Below are positions 1 through 8,624 of a stretch of DNA of 64,000 nt, one piece after another. The notes below the pieces were generated by a model. The model was not told the DNA's origin, ran no database searches, and saw only the letters and a list, made by a program, of their open reading frames with translations. Every line of letters starts with the position of its first letter. The stretch's first letter is position 1. Source of the stretch: Rhizobium sp. P32RR-XVIII (GTDB lineage: Bacteria; Pseudomonadota; Alphaproteobacteria; Rhizobiales; Rhizobiaceae); contig NZ_JABAIH010000012.1 in assembly GCF_012641395.1 (NCBI RefSeq), positions 62,001 to 126,000 of the forward strand, in the 5' to 3' direction. Made by a program: the position numbers and the translations under genes.

Positions 1-818
1 AGCGGTTGCTCGCGCCGCCGATCTTCCGTCGCTCCGAGCCTGAACCGGACATCCTGATTTCTTGCGGATACCGGCCGGAGAAGCCGGTTCTCAAGGCCAA
101 ACGTGCGTTCGGCAATCGGCCGATCGCCATCCATCTGCAGAGACCGGAGATCGAAGGCTACGACTACGTCTTCGTTTCGCGCCATGATTGGACCGACGAG
201 CTCTCGAGCAGATCCAACTACTTCCCGATGGTTGGGGTGCCGCACCGGCTCAGTCCCCACGTGATCGAAGAACGGCGTGCGTCTGCGCGAGCGACCTATT
301 CGCCGGACGACGGCAAGGTTGCCGGTGTCTTTGTGGGTGGGGCGAATGGTGCTTACGAGTATGACCCGTTGGCACTCAACTCGATCGTGGGCGCCGTGAC
401 GCATCTCCAGGAGCAAGGTTGGCGCGTGCTGGTTTCCACGTCGCGCCGGTCGAGTGAGGCAACACTTGAACAGCTGCTGAGGCTCCGCAGCGACCGCGTC
501 CAGGTTTGGGACGGGACACTTCCAAATCCCTATCTCGACTTTGTTGCCGCCGCGGACGCTTATCTCATCGCGAAGGACTCCATCACCATGCCGTGCGAAG
601 CACTGGCATCCGGAAAGCCGGTCTATTCATTGGACCTCACCAAGATCCAAGGTCCGCGTCTGGAGAAGTTCGAGCGCTTCCACAGCGACTTGCAGCAGAC
701 CCTTCGGCTTACAAGACCTTTCGAAGGAAGCCTCGAACCCTACGACTACGAACCGCTGAATGAAGCTGCGAGGCTGTCCGCCATCATCCGCGACGAAATG
801 AGCCTTCCTGCTCGCTAG
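1..818 (+). CDS. ELM1/GtrOC1-family putative glycosyltransferase, 5' end cut by window
   Basis: The reading frame is open to the left edge, and a TTG at 6 is only an internal candidate, so the N-terminus (about 50-60 residues by family comparison) is outside the window. About 270 residues are visible. The pattern is that of the mitochondrial-fission-ELM1-like bacterial family: an ILISCG block, a DYVFVSRHDW block, PHRLSP, then VGGANGAYEYD, VSTSRRSSEATLEQLL, WDGTLPNPYLDFVAAADA and KDSITMPCEALASGKPVY near the C-terminus. Family members are GT-B-like and are usually found with lipopolysaccharide or surface-glycan genes; the acceptor sugar is unknown. Its last 35 bases overlap the end of the convergent gene on the other strand. 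The context (two glycosyltransferase-like genes and a sugar O-acyltransferase nearby) fits a surface polysaccharide role, which is inference. Confidence 0.8.
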   Translation, partial: RLLAPPIFRRSEPEPDILISCGYRPEKPVLKAKRAFGNRPIAIHLQRPEIEGYDYVFVSRHDWTDELSSRSNYFPMVGVPHRLSPHVIEERRASARATYSPDDGKVAGVFVGGANGAYEYDPLALNSIVGAVTHLQEQGWRVLVSTSRRSSEATLEQLLRLRSDRVQVWDGTLPNPYLDFVAAADAYLIAKDSITMPCEALASGKPVYSLDLTKIQGPRLEKFERFHSDLQQTLRLTRPFEGSLEPYDYEPLNEAARLSAIIRDEMSLPAR

Positions 819-1548
819 GCTCTCCCCGCCATAACGGCAAGCCCGTCGTTTCCGCGACTTCCGGGTCTGCCGTATAAATTGGGCAGCGGAGGCTCATCAA
901 TTTCTTGAGCATCTGAAAGTCGGTATCGCCATGCATCCGGACGAGATTCTCGCTGTTATAGGCGTGACCGCTGGAGCGAGGATTGATGCCGCTCAGGATA
1001 ACGCACGAAGCCCCGCTATGAAGCGCAAGCATCGCGGCAATCACTCCATTCGAGTACTTCGTTGATGCATCCAGCTCAAAGTTGAGGATGCCGCTGACCG
1101 CCCGCACCAGCGCAACGCGCCGATAGCGGTCAATGATCTGAAGTTCGTCGTAGCCGTAGTCAAACCGCTTCAATCCGGCCTCCAGCCGCGAAAGGGCATG
1201 CCTCCACAGCATCAAGTAGAGCGTGCCTGTGCGTTTGGCTTGAAGGACCCTGCGGACCTCGCGGGCGTTGGTGTTTTCGCCTTCGATCTGGTTGAACATC
1301 ATGACGGTGATGTCGGGCTTCGAAATCCCCCATCGCTCAAGCGCCTGCTGCGCCGCATTGATCGTGATCAGGCGATATGAGCCATCCAAGCCCACCGGCC
1401 TGGATGCCACAGGCGCAGAACCGACGACCACCACCTTCTTACCAGCGAGTGTCGGATCCACCCACGGCTTTGGCCTTACCCACTGGTATTTGATGAAGCG
1501 GTAAAGCCACTGTTTTGCCTCGAACAATTTCCGGCGCACGGTCCCCAA
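784..1548 (-). CDS. sialyltransferase-like (GT29/GT42-type) hypothetical protein A
   Basis: 254 residues from a TTG at 1548 preceded by GGAG at 8-base spacing; a GTG three codons in is an alternative. I do not recognise a named gene. Visible order: a basic, aromatic N-terminus, a beta-strand plus glycine motif VVVVGSAP near residue 40, ITINAAQQAL near 65, then YSNGVIAAMLALHSGASCVILSGIN near 165-190 in separate blocks, GHAYN, and a C-terminal TADPEVAETTGLPL. This layout (GxxP loop, then S/T-G-V, then V-x-L-S-G-I/D) resembles the sialyltransferase-like families GT29 and GT42. It is clearly homologous to the divergent gene at 1687-2415. No signal peptide is obvious. Function as a glycosyltransferase is inferred. 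Confidence 0.7.
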   Translation of the reverse strand: MGTVRRKLFEAKQWLYRFIKYQWVRPKPWVDPTLAGKKVVVVGSAPVASRPVGLDGSYRLITINAAQQALERWGISKPDITVMMFNQIEGENTNAREVRRVLQAKRTGTLYLMLWRHALSRLEAGLKRFDYGYDELQIIDRYRRVALVRAVSGILNFELDASTKYSNGVIAAMLALHSGASCVILSGINPRSSGHAYNSENLVRMHGDTDFQMLKKLMSLRCPIYTADPEVAETTGLPLWRGEPSEQEGSFRRG

Positions 1549-1686
1549 CCGCTCATCTCCTTCCGATCATTCGATCGTTTTCAGCCAGCGTCACGGCCGC
1601 CCGCAGCGAACGTCGATACCTTTTTCAAACTGAATGTAGTATTCGATAATATATGTCAGGCACACGATAAAACGGAATTAGTTGCG
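1549..1686. promoter_or_regulatory. divergent intergenic region between the two sialyltransferase-like genes
   Basis: The 138 bases between the two start codons are AT-rich in the half nearest 1687 (around 1620-1680), in contrast with the GC-rich coding DNA, as expected for promoters firing in both directions. I could not fix convincing -35/-10 pairs. Confidence 0.35.
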
Positions 1687-2415
1687 ATGGCGATGGACCC
1701 GGCTCTAAAGAGCGTCAAAGGCAGCAGAAAATCACGCTCGCCCGACGAAGCCACGCTAGAAACTATAAAGTTCGAACATCAACGTTGGCTTACGAAGCTG
1801 GGAATATTGGATCGGCCCTGGCTCATACTGGGTTCGGCACCGGAGCCTACTCTCCCATCGGACATTCTGCAAAACTGCGCCCGGGTCGACATCAACAACG
1901 CCGGCCGGACGGCGGAAATATTGAGCCTGGGACCAGCCGATCTGACAATACGCAAGCGGAGGAAAACCTGGAAAGAACATCCGCGGCTGCGCACCCGCGG
2001 ACTGCTTTGGTTTCACACCGCTCCGCTGTTCATGATGCATCTTCGGCTTTGGATGAAGCCGGCCGTCAGGGTCGGCAGCCTCAAGCGGGCCACCAAGGAT
2101 GAGCGTGATGCGATCGTCCGCCGGATCGTCGGCTCCATCCCTGAGGACATTGGCCGCTATGGCAAGGCAACGAATGGCGTCGCCAGCGTTTGTTATGCGC
2201 TGTTCCTGGGCGTGCCAACGGTCGTGTTATCCGGCATCTCGGTTGTGAAAATGGGGCATTCCTACAACGAGGTCGGAAAGCAAAGAAAGCAGATCGATGA
2301 GGATCGGTACGTGCTGCAGAAGCTCAGCAGCTTCCCCAATGTTGTCACCACGGAGCCGGAGCTATCGCGAGAGACCGGAATAAGGCTGGTGACAAGCATG
2401 TCCGAGCTGCGATAG
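1687..2415 (+). CDS. sialyltransferase-like (GT29/GT42-type) hypothetical protein B
   Basis: 242 residues; ATG at 1687, with a second in-frame ATG at 1693 equally possible. It shares with the protein encoded at 784-1548: a WLILGSAP loop near residue 50, a VDINNAGRT block, TNGVASVCYALFLG near 165, VVLSGIS, GHSYN, a DRYVLQKL helix, and a closing TEPELSRETGIRL. Between these blocks the two proteins differ, so they are old homologues and not a recent duplication. The resemblance to GT29/GT42 sialyltransferases lies in the spacing of the glycine loop, the S/T-G-V block and the LSGI block. Divergent arrangement with its homologue leaves a 138-base shared promoter region. Function is inferred; acceptor and donor are unknown. 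Confidence 0.7.
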   Translation: MAMDPALKSVKGSRKSRSPDEATLETIKFEHQRWLTKLGILDRPWLILGSAPEPTLPSDILQNCARVDINNAGRTAEILSLGPADLTIRKRRKTWKEHPRLRTRGLLWFHTAPLFMMHLRLWMKPAVRVGSLKRATKDERDAIVRRIVGSIPEDIGRYGKATNGVASVCYALFLGVPTVVLSGISVVKMGHSYNEVGKQRKQIDEDRYVLQKLSSFPNVVTTEPELSRETGIRLVTSMSELR

Positions 2416-2702
2416 ATACAACGACGCCTTTCCTCGTATTTCCCGTAGGCTTGCCGTGGGTGTAGGACTGTCAAGGCTGTCCGGTGATGTCGGAACTTAG
2501 CGCAGCAAACTCGACCGTCAGTCGGCGGCAGTCAACTCCCCGCCAATCCTGATCCGGCCGCAGGACTCGCGGCATTCTATTTGAGTAGTGTGATTTGGGC
2601 TTGGTCCGGTACCGTACGCTCCCATACCTTCATGTCTTATTTTATTTCTTTCTAAATTAGTCTTTAGTAGGGTCTCACCATCAACGTGAGGAGGAGTAGC
2701 AT

Positions 2703-2885
2703 ATGCAGCGAGTTGAGCCGAACAACGCGAGCACTGGAGCCACGAGCGTTTTGTGCGTGAAGGAGTTCGCCAAGCGGCAACGTATCTGTGAAACGGAAGA
2801 GGCTCGCTTGCTCAAGCTGTTCGGTCCATTTGCAACGGCCTGCGAGCTGCTGCACAACGTGAAGCGAGAGCCCAGGTGGCGTTGA
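2703..2885 (+). CDS. small conserved-looking hypothetical protein, 60 aa
   Basis: Short gene with a strong ribosome binding site (GAGGAG, 7 bases before the ATG) and its own perfect-stem terminator about 60 bases after the stop. The product is 60 residues, with a polar N-terminus (MQRVEPNN) and a charged C-terminal half containing VKEFAKRQRI, LLKLFGPFATACELL and the basic tail KREPRWR. It could form two amphipathic helices. No signal peptide or membrane segment. I do not recognise a function. It stands alone: the 287 bases upstream (2416-2702) hold no other gene, and are AT-rich just before the RBS, fitting a dedicated promoter. Confidence 0.6.
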   Translation: MQRVEPNNASTGATSVLCVKEFAKRQRICETEEARLLKLFGPFATACELLHNVKREPRWR

Positions 2886-2945
2886 TGTGAACGGGAGCTG
2901 TCGGGGGCTTTGCGGGCTCGCATATCCACAGTTCAACAGCCACCC

Positions 2946-2983
2946 AAAAGCAAAGGCCGCCGGAAACGGCGGTCTTTGCTTTT
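2946..2983. terminator. bidirectional rho-independent terminator, 17-bp stem with GAAA loop
   Basis: Bases 2946-2962 pair without a gap with 2967-2983 (one G-T pair) around a GAAA tetraloop; the stem is flanked by AAAA on the left and TTTT on the right, so it works on both strands. It lies after the small gene ending at 2885 and also beyond the end of the minus-strand acyltransferase gene (ends 3126). Confidence 0.85.
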
Positions 2984-3125
2984 AGCGTCTATAAACCGTC
3001 CGGCACGAGGCCATGCCGAATGCCCAGACCCCCGGCACGTAATTAGGATGCGTCTGCATTCACGTCTTTCTATAAGGAGGCTGCCGACATTGCGGATATG
3101 CTTAGAATGCGCCACACGGCGCGGT

Positions 3126-5127
3126 TCAGTGAGCTGCAATGCGGTCGCGCATGCCTGCCAAGACCGTGTCGAAGACGAACGATATTGATTCTGCACCAGA
3201 TGCAGAAAGATGATCGCCATCCTTGTACCGGACGATACCACCGGCTGTCGCATTGCATGAATGGTCGTCACAAAGAGATGGCAAAGGATCTATGACGTTG
3301 ACGTCCAATTCTTTGGCAACTTCGTCAAGCAGGCGCCGCGCTACAGCCTGTCGCGCATCAACGGATCCCCGGGGTATCTCCAGCTGAGGGGTTTTTCCGA
3401 GCATGGAAAGACGCGCAAGGTGTTCCGGCACCGCATATCCCATCTCTGGCACATCCATGATTAGCGACACTTCAGCGCCGATTGCTTGCAGTTCCCTGAT
3501 GTGGTCGAGCAGGCGCGCCTTTACCGGCTCGGCAGACTCGTTGGAAGCTGAAGTCGCTGGCGGCTCAGACTGCACACTCTGGTTCGGCAAATCCGACTTG
3601 GGAAGGTACTTTCTCCAATAAGCGGCCAGCAAAACGTGACCTATCCCGCTTTCCTTTACAAACGCCTGCACAGCTTTGTTAAACCCGTCACAGCGGCCGA
3701 CCCTATCGGGTCTTATGAGGCCGCCTGAAGCGAAGGGCGGGCATCCGGCGCTTCCCACAAAGACGCCACTGATACCTGCTCTGCTAGCTGCGATGTCCAG
3801 TCCGGGGGCGATCGCCGCCGCATGGGAGTCTCCCCAAAGGATGAATTCTGGACGAGCTGTCGGTGCTCCCATTCTGCAAATTTTTCCACCTTGCACATCT
3901 ACCGCCAGAAGTCCTCGCCCATCGGGATCGGCGAAACAGCCGGGCTCGAGAAACCGGCTGCCGTCGTGCTTGGCTGTGTACAGCCGCGAGGCTTCTCCCT
4001 TTAGACGCTGAGGAAGGCCGTCTTTGCTGATGATGAAAGCGTTGACTGAAACAAAAAATGCCACAACGGCCGTCAGAATGACAAAAGCATATTTGGGCTT
4101 CTTGACCGCAAGCGAACCAAATCTGAACGGCAGCTCTACGAAACGCCAAGACACTAAGCCGAACAGGAGCGAAAGAACGATGACCAGTCCAACGGCTGTT
4201 CCCGTGGATGCCGGTTCGTAGAAGTACGGAAGGAAGATGATAATTGGCCAATGCCAAAGATAAATGGAATAGGATATCCCGCCGATGAACGCCATCGGCG
4301 CGTTGCCAAGCAATGCTTTTGCCATCTTCGATTGATGACCGAAAGCGACGATCGCCGCCGCCGACAGGCAAGGAACTAGCGCGGTGAGCCCGGGAAAGGC
4401 CGTCGTTTCAGAGTAGGCCATCGCGGAGAAAAGCAGGCCCGCAATGCCGAGACATGGCATCACCTCAGCGACCGCGGGGTTCAGGGCGGGCTTGTATACC
4501 GCGATCAATGAGCCGAGGATCAACTCCCAAAAACGGAATGGCAAAAGGTAGAATGCTTTTGTCTGATCGACCTGAACCTCCAGTTGGCTCCAGACGAGAG
4601 ACGCTGTCAGAGCAAGGACCAAGGCCGGAAGTATCAAGCCTTTCCTGATCCGAAAAAGAAGCGTCAGCCCGAGGGGCAAGATGAGGTAGAATTGCTCCTC
4701 TACAGAAAGCGACCAGGTGTGCAAGAGAGGCTTTGTCTTCGCTGCCAAGTCGAAATAGCCACTCTCGCGTTCGAACTGGATATTGGAATAGAAGAGCGCC
4801 GTCGCCCGTGCACTACGCGCATAGTAAGTCAGTTCCTCTGGCATGAAGAGCCAGAACGAAAGCGCCGAGATTGCCGCCACCATGACGAACAGCGCAGGCA
4901 AAATTCGCCTCATCCGCCGGACATAGAAGTCGACGATCGAAAAGGTCCCCTGCGAGAGGTCCCGCAGGATCATTGTTGCCATGAAATAGCCTGACAAGAC
5001 AAAAAACGCGTCGACGCCAACATAGCCGCCCGCAAATCCACCCACACCAGCGTGGTACAGAACAACGGCCAACGCTGATTGCGCGCAGGCCATCTAACTC
5101 CGGCCTGTAGGAAACACCTGTGAACAT
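3126..5127 (-). pseudogene. OafA/YrhL-type acyltransferase with SGNH domain, frameshifted near N-terminus
   Basis: Membrane O-acyltransferase (acyltransferase-3 family) followed by an SGNH esterase-like domain, of the type that acetylates surface polysaccharides. The uninterrupted frame from an ATG at 5093 gives 655 residues starting at LAVVLYHAG, which lacks the family's usual N-terminus. That missing piece, SYRPELDGLRAIS, is in the neighbouring frame immediately upstream, from an ATG at 5127. The frames meet near 5070-5076, where one leftover base separates them; a two-base deletion restores the usual ...AIS-V-LAVVLYHAG join. Downstream domains look intact: many hydrophobic segments, FVLSGY, SLSVEEQFY, then WGDSHA and GDHLSASG in the SGNH part. 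Either the gene is inactivated, or translation restarts at 5093 without the conserved first helix, or the base call is wrong. Confidence 0.8.
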
Positions 5128-5358
5128 TGGAGACCAATCTCGCTTGGACCTATGGCAGATGTTTGATAAGACTGGCTCGTCAAAGGACAACGCACGCGGA
5201 CCACCCGAAAGTCACTCCTACGGGTCACGGGTTGATAAGACACCCCCAGGGCAGAATGATGGTGTGATGGGCGGACCGCTAACCATGACTGTAACCGGCA
5301 GGCCGTGGTGAATTTTACGAATGGTGCAGCCAGGCGTTTACCACCAGCAAAACAACCA

Positions 5359-5386
5359 CTCACCAAGCTGTTGGTTTATTGGTGAG
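5359..5386. repeat. 8-bp inverted repeat overlapping the 3' end of tRNA-Lys
   Basis: CTCACCAA at 5359-5366 is the exact reverse complement of TTGGTGAG at 5379-5386, which contains the encoded CCA end of the tRNA. On the tRNA strand a shorter hairpin (ACCAA-CAGC-TTGGT, bases 5375-5362) is followed by a T-containing stretch and may act as a weak terminator for the tRNA. Confidence 0.4.
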
Positions 5387-5455
5387 AGCGATGGGATTCG
5401 AACCCATGACCTACTGATTAAAAGTCAGTTGCTCTACCAGCTGAGCTACGCTCTC
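5380..5455 (-). tRNA. tRNA-Lys (anticodon UUU)
   Basis: Read on the minus strand, 76 bases including an encoded CCA. The 7-bp acceptor stem is GAGAGCG with CGCTCTC, the D arm is GCTC/GAGC, the anticodon stem is ACTGA/TCAGT around loop CTTTTAA (anticodon TTT), and the T arm is ATGGG-TTCGAAT-CCCAT. All stems pair fully. The 3' end faces the accessory-looking left segment of the window. Confidence 0.97.
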
Positions 5456-5650
5456 CCTTGTTGCCTCAGGCAAAAAAAAGCGCCCCGGCTGGAAGTGCGC
5501 GGAACATAGGCAGGCGACCTGATGCGGTCAACCGAAAAATCTTCCTTTTGGCCATGTTAGGCACATTTCTTGCCGGAGCGCGAAAAGGTGATTGGCAATC
5601 GGCTGGTCGCGGCGCTACGACATCGACCTGATTGCAGCCGGAGAGAATGC

Positions 5651-6400
5651 GTGTCGATTGCCGATATTTCCCTGTTGAGTGCCCTGCTTGCGGGCGCCCT
5701 CTCCTTCCTTTCTCCCTGCGTGCTCCCCCTCGTTCCGCCCTATCTCTGCTATATGGCAGGTGTTTCCGTCGAACAGTTCCGGGGCGGCAATACTGTCGCT
5801 GTCGCGCCTGATATACGCCGCGGCGTGCTGTTTTCAGCGCTGTTCTTCACGCTCGGATTCGCAACGGTGTTCGTCGCGCTCGGCGCCGGCGCCTCCAGCA
5901 TCGGAATGCTGCTGCGCCAGCATCTCGATCTTCTGGCGAAGATCGGCGGGCTCATCATCATCGTCATGGGACTGAATTTCCTCGGCGTCTTCCGAATCGG
6001 GCTGCTGGCCCGCGAGGCGCGTTTCCAGAGCGGCGGCAAGCCGGCGACGCTGACCGGCGCCTATATCATGGGTCTTGCCTTCGCCTTCGGCTGGACGCCG
6101 TGCATCGGCCCGGTGCTCGGCGCAATCCTAGGTGTCGCGGCGTCGCGCGAAACTGTCGGCTCCGGCGCAGGACTGCTCGCCGTCTATTCGCTCGGGCTTG
6201 CGGTTCCCTTCTGGATCGCCGCCGGCTTCTCCGGCGCCTTCATGAACTTCCTGACGCGCTTCCGCCGGCATCTCGGCACGGTCGAAAAGGCTATGGGGGC
6301 GTTTCTCGTGCTGACAGGGCTGGCATTCATGTTCGGCTTCATCAGTCAAGCCGCAATCTGGTTCCAGGAGACCTTTCCAATCCTGATGCAGATCGGTTAA
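5651..6400 (+). CDS. ccdA: cytochrome c biogenesis protein CcdA
   Basis: Inner-membrane thiol-disulfide transporter of the DsbD-transmembrane family, which carries electrons from cytoplasmic thioredoxin to the periplasm for cytochrome c maturation. The GTG at 5651 is chosen because GGAGA precedes it and the product then starts with SIADISLLSALLAGALS as in the family; longer in-frame starts lack an RBS. 249 residues, six or so membrane segments. The two functional cysteines are visible in FLSPCVLPLVPPYLCY near residue 25 and FGWTPCIGP near 145. A second cysteine in the first block (LCY) is also typical. It is followed on the same strand by an unrelated permease 45 bases later. Confidence 0.92.
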   Translation: MSIADISLLSALLAGALSFLSPCVLPLVPPYLCYMAGVSVEQFRGGNTVAVAPDIRRGVLFSALFFTLGFATVFVALGAGASSIGMLLRQHLDLLAKIGGLIIIVMGLNFLGVFRIGLLAREARFQSGGKPATLTGAYIMGLAFAFGWTPCIGPVLGAILGVAASRETVGSGAGLLAVYSLGLAVPFWIAAGFSGAFMNFLTRFRRHLGTVEKAMGAFLVLTGLAFMFGFISQAAIWFQETFPILMQIG

Positions 6401-6445
6401 TCCGAAAGCACTTCGCTTCGCACTGCAACATTATTGGACGGTCCA

Positions 6446-7396
6446 GTGACCGACATCATCAGCCTGCTCCTGCCCTTCTTCGGCCTGATCCTCATTGGCT
6501 ATATTGCCGCCAAGGTGACCAAACAGCCCGCCGAGGCTTTGGGCTGGCTCAATACCTTCATCATCTATGCCGCCCTGCCCGCGCTGTTCTTCAAGCTTGT
6601 CTCACGCACACCGGTCGAAGATCTCACCAGGATCGATTTCATCGCGACCGATCTCGCGGCCACCTATTTCATCTTCGTCCTCATCTACATCGTCGGCCGC
6701 CGGATCAGAAAGAACCGGATGGATGAGTCGACGATCCAGGCATTCGCCGGAGCCTATGGCAATATCGGCTACATGGGGCCTGGCCTGGCACTGCTCGCTT
6801 TCGGCGAAAGCGCCGCCGTCCCGGTCGCGCTGATCGTCTGCGTGGAAAATGCCATGCATTTCATTGTCGCCCCGGCGATGATGGCGGCAGCGGGCGACGA
6901 CCAGCGCCCGCGCGGGCAGATTGCCGCCGACATCGTCAGGAAGGTTTCCCTGCATCCCTTCATTCTTTCGACCGCTGCCGGATTTCTCGCCGCCGCGCTG
7001 CACTTCGACCAGCCTCCGGCGCTCCGGCAGCTCGTCGACTATTTGGCGCAGGCGGCGGCGCCCTGCGCCCTCTTTGCGATGGGCGTAACGCTGGCGCTCA
7101 GGCCGCTGAAACGGGTTCCGGCGGAAATCGGCTACATCGTTCCGGCGAAGCTGATCGTGCATCCGCTCGTGGTTTATGCGGCGCTGACGCTCGTCGGCGG
7201 GTTCGAGCCGGTCTGGATCTATGCCGCGATGCTGCTCGCCTCGCTGCCGACGGCAACGAATGTCTTCGTCATCGGCCAGCAATACCATGTCTGGCAAGAG
7301 CGCGCCTCCGCGACGATCCTGATCACGACGGCGCTTTCCGTCGTGACGGTGTCGCTGTTCCTGATCGCGATAAAGTCAGGCTTTCTTCCGGCGTAG
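6446..7396 (+). CDS. AEC-family transporter (auxin efflux carrier-like permease)
   Basis: About ten-segment inner-membrane permease of the auxin efflux carrier family; bacterial members export or take up organic acids and the substrate here is not predictable. A GTG at 6446 gives 316 residues beginning VTDIISLLLPFFGLILIGYIAAK, typical for the family; a TTG at 6434 would add four residues. The N-terminal repeat (LGWLNTFIIYAALPALFF) and the C-terminal repeat (ASLPTATNVFVIGQQY) show the two-fold family pattern. The end overlaps the convergent monooxygenase gene by 21 bases. Confidence 0.85.
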   Translation: MTDIISLLLPFFGLILIGYIAAKVTKQPAEALGWLNTFIIYAALPALFFKLVSRTPVEDLTRIDFIATDLAATYFIFVLIYIVGRRIRKNRMDESTIQAFAGAYGNIGYMGPGLALLAFGESAAVPVALIVCVENAMHFIVAPAMMAAAGDDQRPRGQIAADIVRKVSLHPFILSTAAGFLAAALHFDQPPALRQLVDYLAQAAAPCALFAMGVTLALRPLKRVPAEIGYIVPAKLIVHPLVVYAALTLVGGFEPVWIYAAMLLASLPTATNVFVIGQQYHVWQERASATILITTALSVVTVSLFLIAIKSGFLPA

Positions 7397-8587
7397 CTTT
7401 TCCCGGAACGCAGCCGGAATATCGCGGAAGCCGCGGCCGGGCTCGATGCCCTCCCGCATGACGATGCCGCGAAGCGGAGGGATCGCCGATAGGAAATGGA
7501 GACCGGCGGCGCGTAGCATCTGCACCGGCAGGAAATCCGAGAGAAGCGACCGGTTGAGGAGATCGACGCCGAGCGTGCGGCTCATGATATCGGCGCGGCG
7601 CTTGCGGTCGAACCGGTCGCCCGAATCGGCCGGGATCGGCAGTTCGGCGCGGTCGCAGAGAATGTCCGTCAGCGCCATGATGTCGCGCAGGCTGAGGTTC
7701 ATGCCCTGAGCACCGATTGGCGGGAAGACGTGCGCGGCTTCGCCGATCAACGCCATCCGCCGCTTGCCGAAACGATGCGCCATCATGCCCGAAAGCGGCC
7801 AGACCTGAACCCCTTCCTCGACGCTCACCTTGCCGAGCATCGACTGCATTCGCTCCTCGACCGCGCGGCTTAGTTCCTCCAGCGGCAAATCCGCCTTCGC
7901 AGCGGCCTCCTGCGGGTTTTGAACCCAGACGAGGCTCGACCGGTTACCCGGCAGCGGCACTTGCGTGAAGGGCCCATGCTCGGTGTGAAACTCGGTGGAA
8001 GTGTTCTCATGCGCAAGGGAGTGGCTGAAATTCAGCACCACGGCCGATTGCGGATAGGACCAGTTGCGAACACCAATGCCGCCCGTCTCGCGGAGCTTCG
8101 AGTTACGGCCGTCGGCGCCGACGGCAAAATCAGCCGGAACGGTCTCGCCGTCTGCCAGTGTAATGGAAACGGCGTCTTCGCCGACATCAATGCTTTCGGC
8201 AAAGGCGGTGAAGCGGGTGATATTGCCTTCGGCAGCTGCGGCGGCCTCGAGCACCCGGCCCAGCGCCCTGTTGGAGAGGTTATAGCCGAAAGCATTGAGG
8301 CCTACTTCAGCCGCCCGGAAGGTCGTGGTCGGCGCGCGCAGCAGTCGGTTCGTACCGTCGACAATGCGCATGCTGGTGAGCGGTGTTGCCTCGGGCCGCA
8401 GCTTGTCCCATAGCGCGAGACGATCGAGGAAGCGGATTGATTGATCCATCAGCGCCGTCGTGCGCCGGTCTTCCTGTGGTGAAGGCGGGGCAATCAGCGC
8501 CACGTTGCGGCCGCCGCGGGCAAGTGCGACCGCAGCCACCATTCCGGCGAGACCGCCGCCGATCACCGCCACTTCGAAATGTTTCAT
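7376..8587 (-). CDS. UbiH/UbiF-family FAD-dependent monooxygenase
   Basis: Class A flavin hydroxylase of the ubiquinone-biosynthesis type. The ATG at 8587 follows GGAAG and puts the FAD-binding motif VAVIGGGLAG at residues 6-15, as usual. The second FAD motif GEAAHVFPPIGAQGMNLSL lies near residue 285, and the middle ADFAVGADGRNS block near 155 is also present. 403 residues is normal. It is likely to hydroxylate the ring of a ubiquinone precursor, but other rhizobial paralogues exist, so the exact position is open. Convergent with the AEC permease gene; the upstream neighbour on the same strand ends 37 bases away and belongs to sulfite assimilation. Confidence 0.85.
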   Translation of the reverse strand: MKHFEVAVIGGGLAGMVAAVALARGGRNVALIAPPSPQEDRRTTALMDQSIRFLDRLALWDKLRPEATPLTSMRIVDGTNRLLRAPTTTFRAAEVGLNAFGYNLSNRALGRVLEAAAAAEGNITRFTAFAESIDVGEDAVSITLADGETVPADFAVGADGRNSKLRETGGIGVRNWSYPQSAVVLNFSHSLAHENTSTEFHTEHGPFTQVPLPGNRSSLVWVQNPQEAAAKADLPLEELSRAVEERMQSMLGKVSVEEGVQVWPLSGMMAHRFGKRRMALIGEAAHVFPPIGAQGMNLSLRDIMALTDILCDRAELPIPADSGDRFDRKRRADIMSRTLGVDLLNRSLLSDFLPVQMLRAAGLHFLSAIPPLRGIVMREGIEPGRGFRDIPAAFREKLRRKKA

Positions 8588-8624
8588 TGCATCGCTTCCG
8601 TCATCAGATGACGGCGAGCCGGCC

